From Aquificaceae bacterium (lineage in GTDB: Bacteria > Pseudomonadota > Gammaproteobacteria > Thiotrichales > Thiotrichaceae), in assembly GCA_003972955.1 (NCBI GenBank), contig QOAQ01000154.1, forward strand, positions 1 through 38,094: 38,094 bases of DNA, written 5' to 3'. Of the stretch, positions 33,018 through 38,094 are shown one piece after another. Below the pieces are notes generated by a model that ran no database searches, had not been told where the DNA came from, and saw nothing but the letters and a program-made list of their open reading frames with translations. How positions within the stretch are numbered: position 1 is the stretch's first letter; every line of letters starts with the position of its first letter. The position numbers and the translations under genes were made by a program.

Positions 33018-35321
33018 ATGACCACTATAGCCGAAGAAAAAACGCTCCCCCCAGAGCTTCTCGCGTTTCGTAATAAGCTTAAATGTAGTTTTGAGCAGAT
33101 TGATGATGTCTTTGAAGACTGTATTCGTGACGCACAAAGGCGATTAACCAATAAAGGCGTTGAAGATTACCTAAAAGGCGCATCACTTATTTGTATGATC
33201 GGTCGTGGTGTCGAGCCAGTTTTACAATTTATGGAAGTTATTCCTGAGTTGGCAGGTAGGATTGGTGAGGACGTTATCAAGCAGGTTGCTGATGGTGTGT
33301 GGGAAGTGTCTCGTACACCGAATGGTGTGGCGATTCCTCCTTTTATGGCAGTTTTGCAAGAGGCAGGTCGTCGCCTTGGTAGTCAAGATCAGTTCAATCA
33401 TTATATGGATATTCTTTTCGATATGATGGCGCGTACCACAGGCTCAATTCATGGTCATCACACCACCATGCCAAGCCCTGGTCTGCCTGACTTATTAAAT
33501 CAAATACCTTACTTATTAAGCCAAATTTCGCTCGACGGTTTACGCAACTGGGTAGATTACGGCATTCGCAACTACAATAATCACCCTGAGCGTCAAAAAG
33601 ACTATTTTACCCTGCAATCTGCCGATGCGCGGGCGATGTTACAGCGTGAGCGTCATGGTACGCTGTTTGCAGATAATGAGCGAAATCTGGCTACTTACCT
33701 GCAAGCCTTGTGGAAAGATAAAGATTACCTAGTGCCATATTCAACAGGCTTTGATGAGCTACGCCAACCTGTACCATATTACGACAAGCTCGGTATGCGT
33801 ATCCCTGATGTCTATGATGATGTATTGGATAGCGAAGGAAATACGCTAGTAAAAGGTATTGATCGTTACCGTGCAGTGTTAGCACATATGGTGGCGCATC
33901 GCCGTTGGAGTGGGCAAATGGTGGCGGATAACTTTAGTCCATTTCAGCGCATTTCTATCGAAATTTTAGAAGACTCACGGGTTGAGTATCTCGCCATACA
34001 AGAATATCCAGGCTTGAGAAATTTATGGCTTTCTTTGCATCCTGTCCCTGTCGAAGGTGAATGTAATGAAAAAGGTGTTTCCTGTATACGCCATCGTCTT
34101 GCAATGTTGTCTTATGCGATTTTAAATAAAGATCACGGCTATCAAGATAAAGATATTCTAATGACTGTTAAAGCATTTCACGAGTTGATGCAGAAGTCGC
34201 AAGAAACAGGTGAGCCAACAGCAACAAAAGATATGATAGACCTCGGTTTATCTTATATCACTAGAACCCGCCGCCAAGAAGATCAAGCCGCACGGGTTTA
34301 TTTTGACAATACCATTGTTGATTATCGTGATGATAATCGTCGCCTGTGGGTGTTTATCGAAGATGGTGATGAAGAAGAGCAGTTTGATAATAAACCACAA
34401 AAAACGGAGGAGGAAGAGCTACATGCACTGCCACCACGTCATTATCCAGAATGGGACTATAATACAAAGAGTTACCGTCCAGACTGGGTGAGTTTATATG
34501 AAAGTTTACACCCTTCTGGAAACCCCGCCGATATTGATCGTATACTCGAAAAGCACGCGGCATTGGCGAAAAAGCTAAAACAAATTCTTGATATGTTGAA
34601 GCCACAACATTATGTGCGTGTACGTTATCAAGAAGAAGGAAGCGAGCTTGATTTAGATGTGGCAATTCGTTCCTTAATTGATTTCAAAAGTGGCGCACAA
34701 CCTGACCCGCGTATCAACATGAGCCACAAACACGATGGGCGCGATATAGCCGTGACCTTATTGCTCGATTTATCCGCATCACTTGAGGATATACCACACG
34801 GCAGTACGCAAACCTTATTAGAACTTAGTCAAGAAGCGGTGTCTTTATTAGGTTGGGCGATTGATAAATTAGATGATAAATTCTCCATTGGTGGCTTCTT
34901 CTCTAATACACGCCATGATGTGAAATATCTACACATGAAAGGCTTTACTGAGTCTTGGGATGATCAAGTAAAAGCACGTATCGCCAAGATGGAAGCAGGC
35001 TTTTCAACCCGTATGGGCGCAGCAATACGCCATGCAGGTCATTATCTCGGCAAGCAAAAAGCAGATAAAAAATTACTCTTGATCCTAACCGATGGCGAGC
35101 CTGCTGATATTGATGTAGACGATGCGAAGTTACTGATTAAAGATGCCTATAAAGCCACTACAGAGCTAGATATGGATGGTATTTATACGCATTGTATTAG
35201 CCTAGACCCAAATGCTGATGAGTACGTTAGTGATATATTTGGATCACATTACACAGTGATTGATAATGTCAGTCGTTTGCCTGAAAAATTACCGCAATTA
35301 TTTTTGTCATTGACAAAATAG
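33018..35321 (+). CDS. cbbO: RuBisCO activase adaptor CbbO (von Willebrand A domain)
   Basis: CbbO bridges CbbQ hexamers and RuBisCO. The 767-residue protein has a long N-terminal CbbO/NorD-type region and a C-terminal vWA domain from about 575 to 765, with the MIDAS motif DLSAS starting at Asp584 and ILTDGEPADI as the later metal-binding loop. An acidic stretch (EDGDEEEQFDNK, about 450) links the parts. There is no clear Shine-Dalgarno before its ATG; expression may depend on transcription through cbbQ. Confidence 0.94.
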   Translation: MTTIAEEKTLPPELLAFRNKLKCSFEQIDDVFEDCIRDAQRRLTNKGVEDYLKGASLICMIGRGVEPVLQFMEVIPELAGRIGEDVIKQVADGVWEVSRTPNGVAIPPFMAVLQEAGRRLGSQDQFNHYMDILFDMMARTTGSIHGHHTTMPSPGLPDLLNQIPYLLSQISLDGLRNWVDYGIRNYNNHPERQKDYFTLQSADARAMLQRERHGTLFADNERNLATYLQALWKDKDYLVPYSTGFDELRQPVPYYDKLGMRIPDVYDDVLDSEGNTLVKGIDRYRAVLAHMVAHRRWSGQMVADNFSPFQRISIEILEDSRVEYLAIQEYPGLRNLWLSLHPVPVEGECNEKGVSCIRHRLAMLSYAILNKDHGYQDKDILMTVKAFHELMQKSQETGEPTATKDMIDLGLSYITRTRRQEDQAARVYFDNTIVDYRDDNRRLWVFIEDGDEEEQFDNKPQKTEEEELHALPPRHYPEWDYNTKSYRPDWVSLYESLHPSGNPADIDRILEKHAALAKKLKQILDMLKPQHYVRVRYQEEGSELDLDVAIRSLIDFKSGAQPDPRINMSHKHDGRDIAVTLLLDLSASLEDIPHGSTQTLLELSQEAVSLLGWAIDKLDDKFSIGGFFSNTRHDVKYLHMKGFTESWDDQVKARIAKMEAGFSTRMGAAIRHAGHYLGKQKADKKLLLILTDGEPADIDVDDAKLLIKDAYKATTELDMDGIYTHCISLDPNADEYVSDIFGSHYTVIDNVSRLPEKLPQLFLSLTK

Positions 35322-35347
35322 TGTTTTTTTTACGTTGAGATGTTTGA

Positions 35348-35752
35348 ATGAAAAATACCATTAAACTCACTATTCCTTTTTCCTTTAAAGGCGTAGATTA
35401 CAAACCCTCTTCAGTGATTGATCTGGATACTTTTCTTTTAGGCGATCAGAATTTAGATGCCTTATTTCAAATAGTAGCCACTGAAAATAAAATTAGTAAC
35501 TACTCGTATGAGTATGAAGTGCTAGAAGCATCACCTAAAATTTTTAGTGACCCTACCGGCATGGCATGTGATTTTTTATCGGGTGATTCTTTTGATTTCG
35601 AAGGCTTTAAGCATTATAAAAATAAAGCACAAGCATTGACTATTTTGCAAGATATAGCCAAAAACACCTTGGAAATTGATGATCTTGAAGCGCATCAAAA
35701 CTTAAAGCAAGCATTGTGGGAAGCGTATAAAGCAGGGCGAGATATGGTGTAA
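35348..35752 (+). CDS. Unknown small protein downstream of cbbO
   Basis: The 134-residue product is soluble-looking, acidic, and has no motif that I recognise. It begins MKNTIKLTIPFSFKGVDY and ends in a predicted helix, HQNLKQALWEAYKAGRDMV. It lies 26 bases after cbbO on the same strand, so it may be part of the cbbQO unit and have a role in RuBisCO activation or assembly, but nothing in the sequence proves this. No signal peptide. Confidence 0.55.
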   Translation: MKNTIKLTIPFSFKGVDYKPSSVIDLDTFLLGDQNLDALFQIVATENKISNYSYEYEVLEASPKIFSDPTGMACDFLSGDSFDFEGFKHYKNKAQALTILQDIAKNTLEIDDLEAHQNLKQALWEAYKAGRDMV

Positions 35753-35826
35753 AATGTCACCATCGCTTAGTAAGGTATACGAAATAACGTCCTAATCTGG
35801 GTTGCCAACTTAAAGCAGGACGCAAC

Positions 35827-35932
35827 TCGTTCCCGCGCTCCAGCGTGGGAATGCAGGTTGAACGCTCCAGCGTTCCGAACGCAACGCTGGAGCGTTGCAA
35901 GCTGCATTCCCACCGAGACGGTGGAAACGAGA
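35827..35932. repeat. Composite palindromic repeat (CTCCAGCGT family)
   Basis: Three nested or adjacent palindromes: outer CTCGTTCC with GGAAACGAG, middle GTGGGAATGCAG with CTGCATTCCCAC, inner AACGCTCCAGCGTT with AACGCTGGAGCGTT. The GC content is well above that of the neighbours. CGTTCCCACGCTCCAGCGTGGGAATG-type repeats are, as I recall, widespread in Beggiatoa- and Methylomonas-like genomes. It lies between the cbb unit and the barrel gene. It could give a very stable hairpin in either transcript. Confidence 0.7.
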
Positions 35933-35958
35933 TTATTCGTGAATTTTTTTAGGTTTTT

Positions 35959-36576
35959 TTAGAAAGTAGATAACTCAATACCAACACTCAGCATATTAAT
36001 ATCTGTTTCTTCTGTATTGCTAGTTTCAATACTTGGCAAGCGTTCCCATTCTGCGCGTAACTTCATTGACTCGCTAAGATTTACTTTTGCACCTACTCCG
36101 TAAGTTAAGCCTGTGCCACTTTTTTTGCTATCCGTGTTTTCACTTGTCCAACGAGAAAATCCCGCTTTTCCAAAGATACCAAACTGATCATTAATAGGGA
36201 GGTTGGCGACACCTGCGACAGATAATGCAGAAATATCGGATGCTGCGCCTGCTTTATGTAAATCACCAATACTGGTATAGGCGGCTTCTGCACTCAATAA
36301 TTCATTAATCTTATAACCTGCAAATGCTTTCCATGAGCTGTCTTTATCTGCACAGCCTTTTGTAATCTCACAATAATTATCGGCTTCTGATGCACCAAAA
36401 GATCCGCCAAAATAGATTCTCTCCATCATACCTGTGGCAGTATTTGTTGCATCGACATAGGCAGCAGAGGCTTTGGCATAGTTGAAAGGGTTTGAAGGAA
36501 GGTCTGCATAAACATTAGAAAATAATGGAAATACAGCGAGTGCAATTAATGCTTTTAGTTTATTATTTGTTTTCAT
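35959..36576 (-). CDS. Outer-membrane beta-barrel protein (OmpA-like/porin family)
   Basis: The 205-residue protein has a signal peptide (1-24, cleaved after NVYA) and alternating strands ending in a terminal aromatic strand, LSVGIELSTF, as outer-membrane proteins do. RIYFGGSFGASEADNYCEITKGCADKDSSWKAFAGY (about 53-88, broken here for length) resembles the first hairpin of small eight-stranded barrels and contains two Cys that could pair. Such proteins are structural or adhesin-like; the function is unknown. There is no good ribosome site before the ATG. Confidence 0.75.
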   Translation of the reverse strand: MKTNNKLKALIALAVFPLFSNVYADLPSNPFNYAKASAAYVDATNTATGMMERIYFGGSFGASEADNYCEITKGCADKDSSWKAFAGYKINELLSAEAAYTSIGDLHKAGAASDISALSVAGVANLPINDQFGIFGKAGFSRWTSENTDSKKSGTGLTYGVGAKVNLSESMKLRAEWERLPSIETSNTEETDINMLSVGIELSTF

Positions 36577-36687
36577 AATAGGGGGTCACAAATTATTATT
36601 ATTATTTAGGGGGGTGTTACGATGATTATCTTATGAAATGTAGATAGGTGTTGTAAATTAAAAATTGATAAGTGGGCTTGGCAATTT

Positions 36688-36850
36688 ATAGTATCCTGAA
36701 TCCGTGAGGTTAATGCGGATATGAGGGGCAAGATATTGTTTTCACAGTGGAATTAAAAAATCTTAGCTTCACCCGTAGGTTAAGCGGGTATTTTTTAAAC
36801 CGCTGTGGAATCAATAGCTTGTGGCTCATGCCGTAGTAACCAGGAGTATA
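36688..36850 (-). repeat. MITE-like palindromic element, copy 2 (inverted relative to copy 1)
   Basis: The reverse complement of 36698-36821 matches 1228-1351 over 124 bases with 9 substitutions and no gaps. Outer ends read TATAGTATCCTG and CAGGAGTATA. It lies upstream of exbB. The wider gap 36577-36962 holds only this element and the exbB promoter region; I see no gene in it. Confidence 0.8.
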
Positions 36851-36914
36851 AAATAAAACGCTACACTTCATCTGCTGACAGGTGGTGATTATTTATTTTG
36901 ATTGAAAAGTCACG

Positions 36915-36920
36915 TATAAT
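36915..36920 (+). promoter_or_regulatory. -10 element of a probable exbB promoter
   Basis: A perfect TATAAT lies 42 bases before the exbB ATG, with TTTATT 17 bases upstream as a poor -35. AGAAGG serves as ribosome site. No clear Fur box is visible, so iron control cannot be claimed. Confidence 0.55.
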
Positions 36921-36962
36921 GCGCGGAAGCTTTAATTATAAAAAAACAGAAGAAGGCTAAAT

Positions 36963-37718
36963 ATGTTCGAATTTATCACTGCTGGGGGACTTATGATGGT
37001 TCCTATCATCATAATTTCAATTATCGCAATGGCTATCATTGCTGCGTTATTTATTTCTTTAAATAGTAAACGCGTCATTCCCGAGGGGACAACGAATATT
37101 GCACGAAAACTTGCTATATCGGGGAATGCAACACCTGCACAAATAGGAAAATTGCGAGATAGTTCGTTATTGGGGGAAGTACTAGCGACAGGCTTAGAGA
37201 ATGCTAAATTACCACGTCATGCACTGAAAGAAAGTATCGAAGAAACGGGTCGCCATGTTATTCATGCAATGGATAAATATATGACAACGCTTGGTACAGT
37301 TGCAGCAATAGCGCCTTTGCTGGGATTATTGGGAACGGTTGTTGGAATGATTAATGTCTTTAGTGTGATTACAACTCAAGGTGTTGGTAGTCCAACAGAA
37401 TTAGCAGGGGGTATCTCTCAAGCATTGATTACGACAGCAGCAGGTATCTCGGTTGCTGTGCCAGCACTCATTTTTCATCGTTATTTTCGCGGTAAGATTA
37501 ATGATTATGCGATAGAAATGGAGAAAGAAACCATGAAGCTGATTGAAACAATCAATCGTAAATCTTCAGCTCCTGCATCAGTGGCTAATATTACTTCAGC
37601 CCAAGGTGTCGATGCACCTAACCCTAGCGCAGCCGTTCAAGCAGCAAAGAAAAAACTAATGGCTCAGCAACAAGCAAATGCTAGACAGCAAGCTAAAGCT
37701 AAAGGTAATGTGGCATGA
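36963..37718 (+). CDS. exbB: ExbB/TolQ/MotA-family proton channel subunit
   Basis: The 251-residue protein has an N-terminal membrane helix (about 8-32) and the conserved two-helix core (about 105-170) with TTLGTVAAIAPLLGLLGTVVGMINVF and ELAGGISQALITTAAGISVAVPALI. With ExbD it forms the proton-driven motor that energises TonB-dependent uptake, or TolQR-type envelope work. The C-terminal Ala/Gln/Lys-rich tail (about 210-251) is likely disordered. The stop overlaps the exbD ATG (ATGA). Confidence 0.9.
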   Translation: MFEFITAGGLMMVPIIIISIIAMAIIAALFISLNSKRVIPEGTTNIARKLAISGNATPAQIGKLRDSSLLGEVLATGLENAKLPRHALKESIEETGRHVIHAMDKYMTTLGTVAAIAPLLGLLGTVVGMINVFSVITTQGVGSPTELAGGISQALITTAAGISVAVPALIFHRYFRGKINDYAIEMEKETMKLIETINRKSSAPASVANITSAQGVDAPNPSAAVQAAKKKLMAQQQANARQQAKAKGNVA

Positions 37719-38094
37719 ATTTTCGTCAGCACGTTAGCGATGATGTGGAGGTTAGTTTAACCCCATTAATAGATGTAGTCTTTTTACTGTTAATCTTTTT
37801 TATGATTACCACTACCTTTGACCGTGACGCTAAAATTAAAATAGACTTACCAACAACGGAAAGTGCCGCTCCAGTGGCAGAATCAAATACTTTAGAATTA
37901 CTGATTGATAGCCAAGGGCGCTATTATGTCGATGGGCTTGAAGTGTTAAATAATAAACCTGAGACCTTGTTTAAGGCGATGAGTCAGGCGCTAGACAAAC
38001 GCGGCAATAACCCACCTTTAGTGATTAGTGCCGATGCGCATTCAAATTATCAATCAGTTGTGACGGCAATGGATATTGCAGGAAGATTGGGTTT
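37715..38094 (+). CDS. exbD: ExbD/TolR-family protein (cut by window end)
   Basis: The frame begins with ATG at 37715, overlapping the exbB stop by four bases, and is open to the end of the window (126 residues seen). The N-terminal membrane helix LTPLIDVVFLLLIFFMITTT (about 15-34) contains the essential Asp of the ExbD/TolR proton channel, preceded by a short cytoplasmic stretch, MNFRQHVSDDVEVS. The periplasmic domain follows (KIKIDLPTT..., VISADAHSNYQSVV). It is truncated at the window edge; usual length is about 135-145 residues. Confidence 0.92.
   Translation, partial: MNFRQHVSDDVEVSLTPLIDVVFLLLIFFMITTTFDRDAKIKIDLPTTESAAPVAESNTLELLIDSQGRYYVDGLEVLNNKPETLFKAMSQALDKRGNNPPLVISADAHSNYQSVVTAMDIAGRLG

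Noticed and set aside
36850-36962. Fur box upstream of exbB
   Set aside because: No stretch resembles the 19-bp Fur consensus beyond what AT-rich DNA gives by chance.
1-38094. CRISPR array, prophage or defence island
   Set aside because: No regularly spaced direct repeats, no cas, integrase, capsid or restriction-type genes are visible; the repeats present are dispersed palindromes.

Overview
The window looks like chromosomal DNA from a sulfur-oxidising, CO2-fixing gammaproteobacterium. Thiotrichales-like lineages fit best, but this is inferred from gene content alone. The pointers are a form II RuBisCO cluster with a divergent LysR regulator (cbbR / cbbM-cbbQ-cbbO), a complete ISC iron-sulfur operon preceded by cysE, ubiquinone synthesis (ubiG), the rpe-gph-trpE-trpG order, moderately AT-rich DNA, and many short palindromic repeats between genes. 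I see no prophage, transposase gene or CRISPR array.

Layout. 1-1171: the end of a DUF3570 protein and an ApbE-type flavin transferase. 1188-1370: a MITE-like palindromic element whose second copy lies inverted at 36688-36850. 1409-1843: an atpC-like gene standing alone. 1850-3855 (minus): a three-gene unit of a 46-residue membrane peptide, an Lgt-like membrane protein and a left-handed-beta-helix protein. 4135-6472 (minus): a TMEM43-like protein, a 54-residue membrane peptide and a fatty acid desaturase. 6659-7777 (minus): a PLP transsulfuration enzyme between two nested palindromes. 7980-11991 (minus): DUF3817, iorA, iorB and an AmrS-type radical SAM gene. 12124-18660 (plus): cysE followed by iscR-iscS-iscU-iscA-hscB-hscA-fdx-iscX, with a near-consensus IscR box and sigma70 promoter at the cysE/iscR junction. 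18669-24363: moaA, ubiG with a lipoprotein, a membrane/coiled-coil protein with a GNAT enzyme, DUF1015 and a small acidic protein. 24603-24867: tRNA-Arg(ACG) and tRNA-Ser(GCT). 25124-29132 (minus): rpe, gph, a trp leader peptide, trpE, trpG and an RDD protein. 29245-35752: cbbR, cbbM, cbbQ, cbbO and a small unknown gene. 35959-38094: an outer-membrane barrel protein, then exbB and a truncated exbD.

How the genes work together. CbbM fixes CO2, CbbQ/CbbO activate it, and CbbR probably controls it. Rpe (pentose phosphate epimerase) and Gph (2-phosphoglycolate removal) serve the same cycle and lie just beyond cbbR. CysE feeds cysteine to IscS, and the ISC set supplies Fe-S clusters to enzymes such as MoaA, IorA and the AmrS-like protein in this window.

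The most striking observation is upstream of trpE. An 18-codon ORF overlaps the gph stop codon (TAATG) and carries three Trp codons. Its early codons can form an uninterrupted 18-bp RNA duplex (one G-U pair) with the segment that covers the trpE ribosome binding site. This suggests erm-like translational attenuation of trpE by tryptophan, rather than the classical terminator mechanism. It is an inference from sequence and can be tested.
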